Part shown: positions 18,649-26,149 of the stretch, piece by piece
How positions within the stretch are numbered: position 1 is the first letter of the stretch
Layout: each line of letters opens with the position of its first letter
Source: Stenotrophomonas sp. SAU14A_NAIMI4_5
GTDB lineage: Bacteria; Pseudomonadota; Gammaproteobacteria; Xanthomonadales; Xanthomonadaceae
Direction of reading: 5' to 3'
Assembly: GCF_003086795.1 (NCBI RefSeq)
Contig: NZ_CP026003.1
Location: 514,493 to 578,492 of the forward strand
Length of the DNA: 64,000 nucleotides
Made by a program: the position numbers and the translations under genes
Notes under the pieces: generated by a model
Told to the model about the DNA's origin: nothing
Seen by the model: only the letters and a program-made list of their open reading frames with translations
Database searches by the model: none

Positions 18649-18866
18649 CTCTGACGTTCCAGCCCAAGTCGGGGCCACAAAGCATCATCCCGGTCTAGGT
18701 CGTATTCATCGCCAAACGCTAGCGCCGCCTCTCGCGGCGGCAAGTCCGCATAGCAGCCCAGCAGGAACTCATCCATGCCGGCGTCGCTATGGTCGATGGC
18801 GAACAGGCCTAGCATCGCCTCGTCAAAGGCCTTCAGCCATTCCCTGTCGATCTTGGTCACGGTCAT
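18645..18866 (-). CDS. Small acidic protein, copy A of a three-member local family
   Basis: A 73-residue acidic protein of unknown role with the family core EWL..FD.A.L.LFA..H..AGMD..LLG.YADL.PREAA.A. Related copies lie at 20552 and 25637. The AGGAGG ribosome site touches the first ATG, while the third codon is GTG at proper six-base spacing, so translation may begin there (MTKIDREW). Copy A is the most divergent of the three. The family could be an antitoxin, immunity or adaptor protein; nothing in the sequence decides. Confidence 0.7.
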   Translation of the reverse strand: MTVTKIDREWLKAFDEAMLGLFAIDHSDAGMDEFLLGCYADLPPREAALAFGDEYDLDRDDALWPRLGLERQS

Positions 18867-18886
18867 CCTCCTCCGGGCCAACGACC

Positions 18887-19654
18887 TCACCGTCGCGCTT
18901 CGTACTGCCGCACCACTCTGCGAGTGGTCGCCTCCAGCCGTTGCCAGTCGACCAAAAGCACCCGCGCATAGCTCATCTCCACCCCCACGCCATCCTCCAC
19001 ATCCACCATCGAATGCCAGCACATCGCCACCCGATCCCCACTAGACCTCACAAGCCTCCCACCCTCCATCAGCACCCCATCCGGCATGTACTCCCAAGGG
19101 TCACAGCTGATGAACGTCTTCACCCGTCCATCCCCATCCCGCGCCACGTACCAATCCGGCGTCACCTCCCGCACATCGCGCGCCACCTTCGACCGATCCA
19201 CCGCATAAGGCGTCAGCCCCCAGCGCGGCGTCAGCGCCACACGCTCGCTCAGATCCTGCGCCAGGTAATCCGCCGCCCCCGCGCTACCCACATACCGCAG
19301 CTCAATCGAAACCTGTCGATACCCATCTTCCACCGACCGCACCGGATGATCCCCCGGCGGCGCGGCATCGAAGTCCGGCCAGAACACCGCCAGCATCACG
19401 CCGCCACCGGCAAACGGGCCGATCTGGTTGTAGTAGAGATTGGCCGGGAACATGAAACGGTGCGGGCCCAAGCTGGCCTCCACCGGCTGCGCCGTGTAGG
19501 TGCGGCCGCCCACGGTGCGGGGGCTGTTGGTGCCCTTGAGCGTGGCGGTGATGTCGTCATCCAACGCCGTGGATGGCGGCCGCGCGCAGCCGCTGGCAGC
19601 CAGTACGGCCACCAGCGCGGCGCAGGCCAGCCGGCGTGCCGGTGTGCTGGTCAT
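18887..19654 (-). CDS. Predicted lipoprotein of unknown function, possible immunity protein
   Basis: A 255-residue protein with a lipoprotein signal peptide ending LAASGC. The mature part is predicted mainly beta (VEASLGPHRFMFPANLYYNQIGP, PVRSVEDGYRQVSIELRYVG) with two Cys in the C-terminal half (FISCDPWEY, AMCWHSM). I do not recognise a named family. Lipoproteins beside XVIPCD effectors are commonly the periplasmic immunity proteins (X-Tfi) and this gene lies near one, but its own toxin is not visible. It follows the 19700-20068 gene by 45 bases on the same strand, so the two may be an operon. Confidence 0.7.
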   Translation of the reverse strand: MTSTPARRLACAALVAVLAASGCARPPSTALDDDITATLKGTNSPRTVGGRTYTAQPVEASLGPHRFMFPANLYYNQIGPFAGGGVMLAVFWPDFDAAPPGDHPVRSVEDGYRQVSIELRYVGSAGAADYLAQDLSERVALTPRWGLTPYAVDRSKVARDVREVTPDWYVARDGDGRVKTFISCDPWEYMPDGVLMEGGRLVRSSGDRVAMCWHSMVDVEDGVGVEMSYARVLLVDWQRLEATTRRVVRQYEARR

Positions 19655-19699
19655 GGTGAAACTCCTTGCGCGTGATCGAGGGGATGCCGGAGCAGGGGC

Positions 19700-20068
19700 C
19701 TACCGCTGCCCCTGCACCCGCTCGCTGGCCATCACCGTCAGCGACAGCACCGCCATCAGCAGGCCCTCCATCTGCCGGTCGCCCAGGCGCTGCTCGGGCG
19801 CGCCGTTCTGCCGCGTGCGCTCCTCGGCCAGGGCCATTTCAGCCACGGCGCGCAGGCCGCCCAGGGTGCAGTCGGCGTCGGCCAACTGCATGCGTCGGCC
19901 GAGGCTCAGGTTGCGCTCGTGCCACGGCTGGCCATCGGCGCCGGCGCCTGCCGCAATGCGGCGCAGGGTGGCGACAAACCCGTTGGGATCGGTCGCGGGG
20001 TCATCCTCGTGATCGGCGTTGGCCGGATCGCGCTGGGTGTGCAGATCAGGGAGTTTCGTTGCGCTCAT
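19700..20068 (-). CDS. Small soluble protein of unknown function, upstream partner of the lipoprotein gene
   Basis: A 122-residue hydrophilic protein with a disordered, Asp-rich N-terminus (DPANADHEDDPATDP) and a helical C-terminal half (LGGLRAVAEMALAEERTR, MEGLLMAVLSLTVMASERV). No signal peptide and no family recognised. The frame is open further upstream, but the ATG giving MSATKLPDLHTQ is the first that makes a plausible protein. It is first in a likely two-gene transcript with the lipoprotein at 18887-19654. Confidence 0.6.
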   Translation of the reverse strand: MSATKLPDLHTQRDPANADHEDDPATDPNGFVATLRRIAAGAGADGQPWHERNLSLGRRMQLADADCTLGGLRAVAEMALAEERTRQNGAPEQRLGDRQMEGLLMAVLSLTVMASERVQGQR

Positions 20069-20551
20069 GGCAGTGCTCCGTGCAGGAAGACAGCAGCCAC
20101 CGATGAAGGTGGCGGGACGATGCGTGGCTCGAAAACCGATTAGAGTCAGTCGGCGGACCCGAAGGTCCCCACGCACCGCCCGCCATGGAACGCGAACGGA
20201 TTGCCAGCCGGCGCCACGCAAAGGTGACGCCGGCTGACAAGCGTAAACACACGACTCTAAAAACGGGTTTTCGACGCCCGCGCCACCCGTGTCAGGTGGC
20301 AATGCCAAGGTGTACTCGCACGGTTGCGAGATGCCAAGAAACCGTAGCCCTGAGAGGCCGCAAGTGTTGACGCTTACGGCATTGTTGCATGCAGGCCACA
20401 GCGCGAATCCTTTGCGGCGCGGTGGTTTCGGCCGGTGTTAAGTTACTGCCCGAACGCGCCTGAAAATGCACGGTTTGCAGCAGCGCGTGGCTCCGATTGC
20501 GACAGACGATTTGCGTCGCCTGTGTGGGAAGCGGGGCGATTGCGTCACTGC
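20069..20551. other. Intergenic stretch without a recognised gene
   Basis: About 480 bases separate the 122-residue gene from copy B of the small protein family. Frames here are short and lack coding character. The part next to 20069 should hold the promoter of the 20068-to-18887 transcript. I see no repeat or RNA signal. Confidence 0.5.
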
Positions 20552-20767
20552 TTAACTGTGCAGCACCAATCCCGGCATCGGCCACAGCAACGGCGTGCGC
20601 GCCAGGTCGTAGTCATTGCCGTAGGCCATGGCCGCCTCACGCGGCTCCAGATCGGCATAGCAGCCCAGCAGGTAGGCATCCATGCCGGCCTCGCGGTGGT
20701 TGGTGGCAAACAGGCTCAGCAGGGCGTGGTCAAAGTCTTCCAGCCACTCGGCGTCGATCGGGGTCAT
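20552..20767 (-). CDS. Small acidic protein, copy B of the local family
   Basis: A 71-residue protein, MTPIDAEWLEDFDHALLSLF at the start, closely similar to copy C (25637) and more distantly to copy A (18645). Two ATGs lie six bases apart; AGGAGG abuts the first and has a six-base spacer to the second (20767), which I take as the start. Function unknown. Its DNA, including about 50 bases of upstream sequence, is duplicated at copy C. Confidence 0.72.
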   Translation of the reverse strand: MTPIDAEWLEDFDHALLSLFATNHREAGMDAYLLGCYADLEPREAAMAYGNDYDLARTPLLWPMPGLVLHS

Positions 20768-20822
20768 GGTCATCCTCCTGGGGGGAGGGGAGGATGCCGT
20801 GGGGCGCTCATGGGCTGGGACG
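20595..20822. repeat. Left copy of a ~230-bp direct repeat flanking the nuclease-effector/Imm11 cluster
   Basis: This stretch, holding most of the copy B gene and its leader (including CATCCTCCTGGGGGG and CTCATGGGCTGGG), recurs in the same orientation at about 25698-25930 with roughly nine in ten bases identical by eye. The two copies bracket the 4.9-kb cluster. Confidence 0.8.
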
Positions 20823-20929
20823 GAACTCCAAACCTGTGAGGCAATTCACAGGGTTCTGATTGCCCGTAGGCGCGGACCGGCGTAGAACTTACCGCAACGG
20901 ATGCATCACACCCACAGCGAGGGAACGCC

Positions 20930-21310
20930 ATGGCTGCCAATGAAGACAACGACGGGCTGTTTGACCTGCAGCTGATCATCGATCCCACGATCTTTTCGCA
21001 GAGTGGCCTGCTACAGCAGCTCCACGCGGTGGGCGAGTTCGAGATCAATGCTCCCGAGAACAGGCTCTATCTTCCGCTCGACAGGGAGCTGGCGGCCAAG
21101 CTGGGCTGTTCGCAGTACGCTGCCAAGCCGCTTGAGTCCTACACGATGGGGATGGTGGAGCAGCTGTCCATGATCGAGCTGTCGCCTGACGGTCAAGGCG
21201 CGATGCGGGGTGATCCTGCTGCAACGGCCCGTGCTCTGGAAGCGGTGCTCAGGCTGCGGGATACCGTGAAGGTTGCACTGATCAATGGGGATCTGGTGCT
21301 GGCTGTGTAG
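20930..21310 (+). CDS. Stand-alone AHH-nuclease-like domain lacking the catalytic histidines
   Basis: A 126-residue protein that aligns over its whole length with the N-terminal domain of the effector at 22988. Shared blocks are ENRLYLP against ANRIYLP, ESYTMGMVEQL against SSYTDGVTSFL, the GQGAMRGDPAATAR-type helix, and VKVALINGDLVLA against LKLGLINGDALAT. The AHH signature is missing: the effector's His-His (residues 11-12) and His60 have no counterpart here. So it keeps the fold but should not cut DNA. It heads the plus-strand cluster, ahead of an Imm11-like gene. It could be a decayed toxin, a decoy that occupies the immunity protein, or a regulator; the sequence does not decide. Confidence 0.72.
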   Translation: MAANEDNDGLFDLQLIIDPTIFSQSGLLQQLHAVGEFEINAPENRLYLPLDRELAAKLGCSQYAAKPLESYTMGMVEQLSMIELSPDGQGAMRGDPAATARALEAVLRLRDTVKVALINGDLVLAV

Positions 21311-21381
21311 GGCTGCCGTACGCGGGTTGCCTTTTAGCCTGTTTGATATTCGTCCAAGAATACAAAGAAGGGTTTTTAACT

Positions 21382-22023
21382 ATGCCGCAATCAAGCGACG
21401 ATCTGCCCAGGCCAGGGGAGTTCTTTCAGTTGGAGCCTGACGCGCGACGTGGAGGCAAGGGGCATGGAGTCGTCTTCGAGAACGTCACGAACCTGCTGAC
21501 ACCGCCACGAGTAATACTGCGCCCCCGCTCGGGCGGATTCCCCGTGCTTAGGGAAACACCCAGGCTGGTCTATCGTCCTGAGCGAGGCTCTCCGCCCCAG
21601 GATCTAGACGGCGGCATGAGTGGCTACTGGTTGGTCTCCGACCGTCTGCGACGCGTAATGGAGAAGGTGGACGCAGGTGCGTTTTCGTTCGCGGACGTGA
21701 CCTACGAGGCCTCAGATGGAAGCCAGTCCGGAGGATACTCCCTCTGCGATGTGACGCGCACTCTGGATGCCTTGAATGAAGAAACATCAGTACTCCACAT
21801 CGGGCTAAGTGACGAATTCGAAGCGGGGAAGTTCTATGACTTGACCGGAGAGGTTCGCTTGGCTTTCCGCCCCGAAGCTCTGCAGGGCGCGCATGTTTTC
21901 CGTCTGGCTTTTCACGGCGGAGTGTTCTGCGACAGAGCGTTCCGGGCCGCCGTTGAGGAAGCAGGGATCTTTTCGCCCGGCCAGTCAAACGGTCTCTGGT
22001 TCTACGATGTCGTGAATCGTTGA
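21382..22023 (+). CDS. Imm11-like (DUF1629) immunity protein, copy A
   Basis: A 213-residue cytoplasmic protein (no signal peptide), similar to the 22325-22957 protein through its length. Shared features are the N-terminal PG.F..L..D.RRGG.G.GV, the central GYWLVSD.L.R.....D, and the C-terminal FYDLTGEVRLAF ... VFCDRAFRAA. The layout fits the Imm11 family of polymorphic-toxin immunity proteins. Start: ATG at 21382 behind AAGAAGGG; a TTG 39 bases upstream is less likely. It lies between the degenerate AHH-like gene and a truncated toxin start, so its original toxin may be the truncated one. Confidence 0.7.
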   Translation: MPQSSDDLPRPGEFFQLEPDARRGGKGHGVVFENVTNLLTPPRVILRPRSGGFPVLRETPRLVYRPERGSPPQDLDGGMSGYWLVSDRLRRVMEKVDAGAFSFADVTYEASDGSQSGGYSLCDVTRTLDALNEETSVLHIGLSDEFEAGKFYDLTGEVRLAFRPEALQGAHVFRLAFHGGVFCDRAFRAAVEEAGIFSPGQSNGLWFYDVVNR

Positions 22024-22052
22024 AGGTCCATGCCAAGGAAGGAGAATGATCC

Positions 22053-22253
22053 ATGGCGGGCTACAGTACGATCTTTCAGGACCATCACAGCATCGAGCAG
22101 CAGACGCTGAAGAACAGCCAGATTCTGTCCTACCTTCTAGTGCCCGTTTCGTTCATGCTTACTCTGGCCTGGGTCCATTGTCTGTGTGATGAGTTGCGCA
22201 TTAGTGCGGCGCTGCCGCGGTGTAAAATCATGTCGTCGAGAATTGCATATTAG
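22053..22253 (+). pseudogene. Truncated start of an AHH-type toxin gene
   Basis: The first 30 or so residues (MAGYSTIFQDHHSIEQQTLK...) match the first residues of the effector at 22988 (MAAGQVILQSHHVLEQNLFR), including the His-His pair at positions 11-12. After about residue 30 the frame continues with unrelated sequence and stops at 66 codons. A purine-rich ribosome site (AAGGAG) precedes the ATG. The remainder of the nuclease and any secretion signal are gone, so it is read as a deletion remnant. Confidence 0.7.
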
Positions 22254-22324
22254 AAGTAAGTGTGACTTGGCGATTACTTGTTACCAGTAATGTCGTGAAA
22301 CATGTTCTTGTATAGAGTTCGAAT

Positions 22325-22957
22325 ATGAAAAATGAAAGCGGACCAAAATCGGGACAGTTCTACATCCTTCGCGCTGACATGCGCGGTGGTGGGAGGGGGC
22401 AGGGCGTTTCGGTGGAGAATGAAGACGACATTCCCTTCCCCGCCAGCCTGAGCGTTCCTCCTGAGGTTGGAGGGCTTGCGAATTTGAAAGTGAAACCACG
22501 CCTTCGGCATGAACGCCGGCTGGGGGACATGCCAAAGGATCTGCAGAGCGGCATCACCGACTATTGGCTCGTGTCAGAGCCGCTGAAGCGACTGCTTGCG
22601 TCAGTGGATCCTGAAGGTTTTGCATTCGTCGAGTGCGAGTTTTCTCTGGAGGATGGCACCACGGCTGCGCCCCACTACTTCTGCGAAGTAACGAGGGTGC
22701 TTGATGCAGTTGATCTAGCGTCGTCCAAGGTCAAGGTACTGACCGAGGGCTATCGGAATGGCAAGTACTACAGTGTCGCGGGAGGCGCCCGATTGGCGTT
22801 TGACTTGAAAGTGGTAGGGGCGGCGCATGTGTTCGTAACGCCCTACACCGCCGATGTCTTCTGCGACAGGACTCTGCGAGATGCGCTTCTGGAGGGCGGC
22901 TTTGGAATAGAGCCCAAGACCCGCGGCGTGCGGCTGATCGACGCTTCGGATATCTGA
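22325..22957 (+). CDS. Imm11-like (DUF1629) immunity protein, copy B, probable partner of the XVIPCD effector
   Basis: A 210-residue cytoplasmic protein homologous to the 21382 gene (DYWLVSEPLKRLLASVDPEG, GKYYSVAGGARLAFDL, DVFCDRTLRDALLEGG, ending RLIDASDI). The effector begins about 30 bases downstream on the same strand, which is the usual immunity-toxin order for Xanthomonadales type IV effectors. Most such immunity proteins are lipoproteins against periplasmic toxins; a cytosolic one fits a nuclease toxin. No strong ribosome site is visible before the ATG. Confidence 0.75.
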   Translation: MKNESGPKSGQFYILRADMRGGGRGQGVSVENEDDIPFPASLSVPPEVGGLANLKVKPRLRHERRLGDMPKDLQSGITDYWLVSEPLKRLLASVDPEGFAFVECEFSLEDGTTAAPHYFCEVTRVLDAVDLASSKVKVLTEGYRNGKYYSVAGGARLAFDLKVVGAAHVFVTPYTADVFCDRTLRDALLEGGFGIEPKTRGVRLIDASDI

Positions 22958-22987
22958 TAGTGCCCGTGTATGCCGGAAGGGAATCTT

Positions 22988-25591
22988 ATGGCTGCTGGTC
23001 AAGTAATACTGCAAAGCCACCATGTACTGGAGCAGAACCTCTTTAGAGATCATCCGCTGCTGAAACGGCTGGATGAGCTCAAGCTCATTGAGAAAGATTC
23101 TTCGGCGAATCGCATCTACTTGCCTGTAGAGGGGGAGCTTGCCGAGGATATTGAGGCGTCTCCCCACCGTGGGCGAACAAGAAGTTCGTACACGGACGGT
23201 GTTACCAGCTTTCTCGATGACCTGCGCAGGACTGACGATGGTATGGCCGCAATGAGAAAAGAGCCTGCTGCTGCAGCTCGCATTGCGGCACGGGTGACTG
23301 AGTTCCAAGAGACATTGAAGCTTGGTCTAATCAATGGAGATGCTCTTGCCACCACGCCAGATGCGTTGACCAAGGATCAAGCCAACGCTCGAAACGTAAG
23401 GTTCTACTCCGACCCGCAAACGTATCGTGCGGAACATGCAGTGCAGCTCAGGATGCTGCGATCAATGGGGCCAGTGGAGTCAGAGTGGGCAGCAGTCACT
23501 CACTCAGACGCCAGGATCGGGCGGATCATTGACGAAATCCACAGTAGCCCCAGGAATCTGGTTGCCGGCCCGGGTGAGCGGGACGCGTTTGCACGCGAAG
23601 TGGCAGGCAGAATGGAGATGCGTCTGGCGATATCGCAGGCGGAACAGGCGGGGCGCCTAACATTGTCGGATGCGACCAACGCGCGCGTCCGGCACGCCTT
23701 AGTGGATGATCTGCCATCCATCGGGCCCGCGCGGGGAGGAATCTACGATCTGACTGCGCCATCTCCAACGCAGTACAAGCCCGTCTCGCAGCGCGGCTTC
23801 GTAACCATGGACCTCCTCATCGGCGAAGCCTCCGCCAGCCAACTGGTCCGTTCCGGCGGTCTGCTCGCCTCCGGCGCGGATGCCATCCTCACCACGCGCC
23901 GCATATCCGAGCACCTGCAGCAGGGCAACGGCACGGCCGCCCAGTCCGAGTTCAACCACGCGGTTGCACGCAGTGGCGGTGGCTGGCTCGGAGGCATGGC
24001 AACCGCCTCCGTGATCGGCACGTCCAGCTTCGTGCCGGCGGCGGTGGTCGCGGCCGATGCGTTGTTCATGAGCAAGGCATTCGACAAGGGCGCCGACCTG
24101 CTCGACAACCGCGCGGTGTATCACCAGAAAGACAATGCCGGCGTGCAGTGGAAATTTGACGGCAACAACTGGCAGCGCCAGGCCAGGATGGAGGACTCGG
24201 CTGCCAGCCCTGGGGTTGCCACCGAGCACAGTGTGGGCGCGAGCTATGAAAAGGCGCGCGAACTGGGTGCCAAGGCAAGCGTGAGCGCGGTTGAGCTGGC
24301 GCTGGGCAAGGCCTCGCCGCCGCAGAACCCCTTCAGCATTCCTGCCCGAGCCGACGAGGGAAGCGGCTTCGGCAACCCTGACTGGCACCGCGATGCCCAG
24401 ACCGAACAATGGACCCGCGTAATCAAGACGGGTGTGGCCGGTGCCAATGATCGTGGCATCTATGAAGCCCAGACGGCGACACCCGAACGCGCTGCTGAGC
24501 TGAACCAGCAGGCCGTGCAGCGCATCGAGGACAACATCGCCCATGGCAAGGCGGCGATCGCAGCAAGTTACCTGGAGAATCGCGCTGCCACGCGTGCAAG
24601 CGATTTTGTGCCCGTGGTGCCCGAAGCTGTAGAGGCGGCGCGCGCCCGGCCGGACGCCATTCTTGGTTCGGACAACGTGCTCTACCAGCGCGACGAAGCG
24701 GGAACATGGTCCCACGAGGGGCGCGTAGCACAGGGCAACATGGCGCTGGAGCTGGAGGCAACGCGTACGATCCAGCAGCCGTCGATTGATGTGCTCGACC
24801 AGACCATTGCTGCGCTGTCGGCGCGCCCGGCGCTCACCAATGCAGAAATGAACCAGAACGAGCTGCGCCACACCTACGCGGCTGCGGGCATCACGCCTTC
24901 GTCGCAATGGATGGAGGCCATTGAGCTGGCCACGGCGCGCACGCGTGCCCAGCACAGCATCACCGGCGCGACAATGCAGCAGCTTGCGCCGCCGACCGAG
25001 GGCAATGCGGGTGAGTCGCGCGCTATTACCCACTACCAGACGGGTGCCGATGGTGTCGCCCGCCCGGTGGCGACGACAACGACCGAGGAGCTGCGGGCGG
25101 CGTGGCAAGAGGTGCGTGCACTCGCTGCGCAGCCCACCCAGCAGCCTGGTCCTCAGCAGCCTGATCCTCTGCAGCCTGATCCTCTGCAGCCAGGGGGGGC
25201 CGACTACGCACTCCACCAACAGATACGCGCGGGCGTTGCTGCGCTGGACGCTCAGCATGGGCGGGCGCCGGATGCCGTGAGCGACAGAATGACCGCCAGC
25301 CTGCTGGTGCTGGCGAAGCAAAACGACCTGTCCCGCGTGGACCAGGTGGCGTTGAGCGCCGCCACCGGCCACCAGCCGGCCGGGCATACGGTGTTTCTGG
25401 TGAAGGGCGATGTGAGCAGTCCTCCGTTCACCTTGGCCACCATGACGACCGACCGCGCTGTGACGACGCCGGTGGAGGTGTCGATGCAGCGCTACCAGCA
25501 GATGAACCAGGAGGCACAGCAGCAGAGTGCTGCGCGGCAAGTGGAACAGCAGGCGCAGGATGGACGGGTGCAGGGGGTGGGCAGGGAATAG
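22988..25591 (+). CDS. Type IV secretion effector (X-Tfe): N-terminal AHH-type nuclease, C-terminal XVIPCD
   Basis: An 867-residue predicted interbacterial toxin. N-terminal domain (about 1-115) carries an AHH/HNH-like arrangement: SHH at 10-12, ANRIYLP at about 40-46, PHRGRTRSSYTD from 59. The middle is long, with a hydrophobic Gly/Ala-rich stretch (about 325-360) and repeated acid-rich helices. A Pro/Gln linker with QPDPLQPDPLQP leads to the XVIPCD (about 735-850): YALHQQIRAGVAALDAQHGR, SRVDQVALSA, GHTVFLVKGD, TTPVEVSMQRYQQ, then a Gln-rich tail. The XVIPCD binds VirD4 for export into rival cells. I chose ATG 22988 because GGAAGGG lies seven bases before it. No secretion-machine genes are in the window. 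Confidence 0.88.
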   Translation: MAAGQVILQSHHVLEQNLFRDHPLLKRLDELKLIEKDSSANRIYLPVEGELAEDIEASPHRGRTRSSYTDGVTSFLDDLRRTDDGMAAMRKEPAAAARIAARVTEFQETLKLGLINGDALATTPDALTKDQANARNVRFYSDPQTYRAEHAVQLRMLRSMGPVESEWAAVTHSDARIGRIIDEIHSSPRNLVAGPGERDAFAREVAGRMEMRLAISQAEQAGRLTLSDATNARVRHALVDDLPSIGPARGGIYDLTAPSPTQYKPVSQRGFVTMDLLIGEASASQLVRSGGLLASGADAILTTRRISEHLQQGNGTAAQSEFNHAVARSGGGWLGGMATASVIGTSSFVPAAVVAADALFMSKAFDKGADLLDNRAVYHQKDNAGVQWKFDGNNWQRQARMEDSAASPGVATEHSVGASYEKARELGAKASVSAVELALGKASPPQNPFSIPARADEGSGFGNPDWHRDAQTEQWTRVIKTGVAGANDRGIYEAQTATPERAAELNQQAVQRIEDNIAHGKAAIAASYLENRAATRASDFVPVVPEAVEAARARPDAILGSDNVLYQRDEAGTWSHEGRVAQGNMALELEATRTIQQPSIDVLDQTIAALSARPALTNAEMNQNELRHTYAAAGITPSSQWMEAIELATARTRAQHSITGATMQQLAPPTEGNAGESRAITHYQTGADGVARPVATTTTEELRAAWQEVRALAAQPTQQPGPQQPDPLQPDPLQPGGADYALHQQIRAGVAALDAQHGRAPDAVSDRMTASLLVLAKQNDLSRVDQVALSAATGHQPAGHTVFLVKGDVSSPPFTLATMTTDRAVTTPVEVSMQRYQQMNQEAQQQSAARQVEQQAQDGRVQGVGRE

Positions 25592-25611
25592 CCCTATGGC
25601 GCGCCCTGCAG

Positions 25612-25702
25612 AACGTGGCGTGGCCATTGCCGATGATCAGACGGAGCGCTCCCCCCCGGAAGGCGTTCCCACATCATGGTCAGCCGGCAGCGCAACCGGT
25701 GT
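25612..25702. repeat. Copy of the 3' end of the dehydrogenase gene at 34231, joined to copy C
   Basis: About 90 bases here (for example GATCAGACGGAGCGCT and CATCATGGTCAGCCGGCAGC) match 34190-34283, which covers the last codons of the lipoamide-dehydrogenase-like gene and the sequence after its stop. Differences include small indels, one of which removes the original stop codon. Confidence 0.8.
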
Positions 25703-25879
25703 GCGCGCCAGGTCGTAGTCGTTGCCGTAGGCCATCGCTGCCTCGCGCGGTTCCAGATCGGCATACCAGCCCAGCAGGTAGGCATCCATGCCGGCCTCAC
25801 GGTGGTTGGTGGCAAACAGGCTCAGCAGGGCGTGGTCAAAGTCTTCCAGCCACTCGGCGTCGACCGGGATCGTGGTCAT
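25637..25879 (-). CDS. Small acidic protein, copy C, with a chimeric C-terminus
   Basis: An 80-residue protein nearly identical to copy B up to DYDLARTP, after which it continues VALPADHDVGTPSGG, which matches the C-terminus of the dehydrogenase at 34231 (IALPADHDAGAPSGG), plus five more residues. The junction points to recombination between the two genes. The AGGAGG site abuts the only ATG, and the codon used as start in copies A and B is ACG here, so expression may be weak. Function unknown. Confidence 0.65.
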   Translation of the reverse strand: MTTIPVDAEWLEDFDHALLSLFATNHREAGMDAYLLGWYADLEPREAAMAYGNDYDLARTPVALPADHDVGTPSGGERSV

Positions 25880-25930
25880 CCTCCTGGGGGGCAGGGGAGG
25901 ATGACGTGGAGGTGTCTCATGGGCTGGGGC
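25698..25930. repeat. Right copy of the ~230-bp direct repeat
   Basis: Direct repeat of 20595-20822, covering most of the copy C gene and its leader (CCTCCTGGGGGGCAGGGGAG). Together the two copies frame the effector/immunity cluster. Confidence 0.8.
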
Positions 25931-26149
25931 GGGGTACATGCGATATGAGAATACGCCCCCAGTGTCGCAATCGGGCCGCTAGCAGTTCATTCCAGACGTT
26001 GTTCGTTGGTTGCTCTGGCCAGTGAATGGGCTTGCGCACACGCGTACGTGCGCGAGGTGACCGACATCGCGGAACGCTACCAGTCTGCGGTGTGTAAGGG
26101 GACGCTTGGCAGAACAAAGCCTCAACGGCCGTAGGGGCGGTGAAAGACG

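Noticed and set aside
23699..25627. 642-codon open frame antisense to the XVIPCD effector
   Set aside because: His/Arg/Leu-rich shadow; the sense frame carries recognisable AHH and XVIPCD domains.
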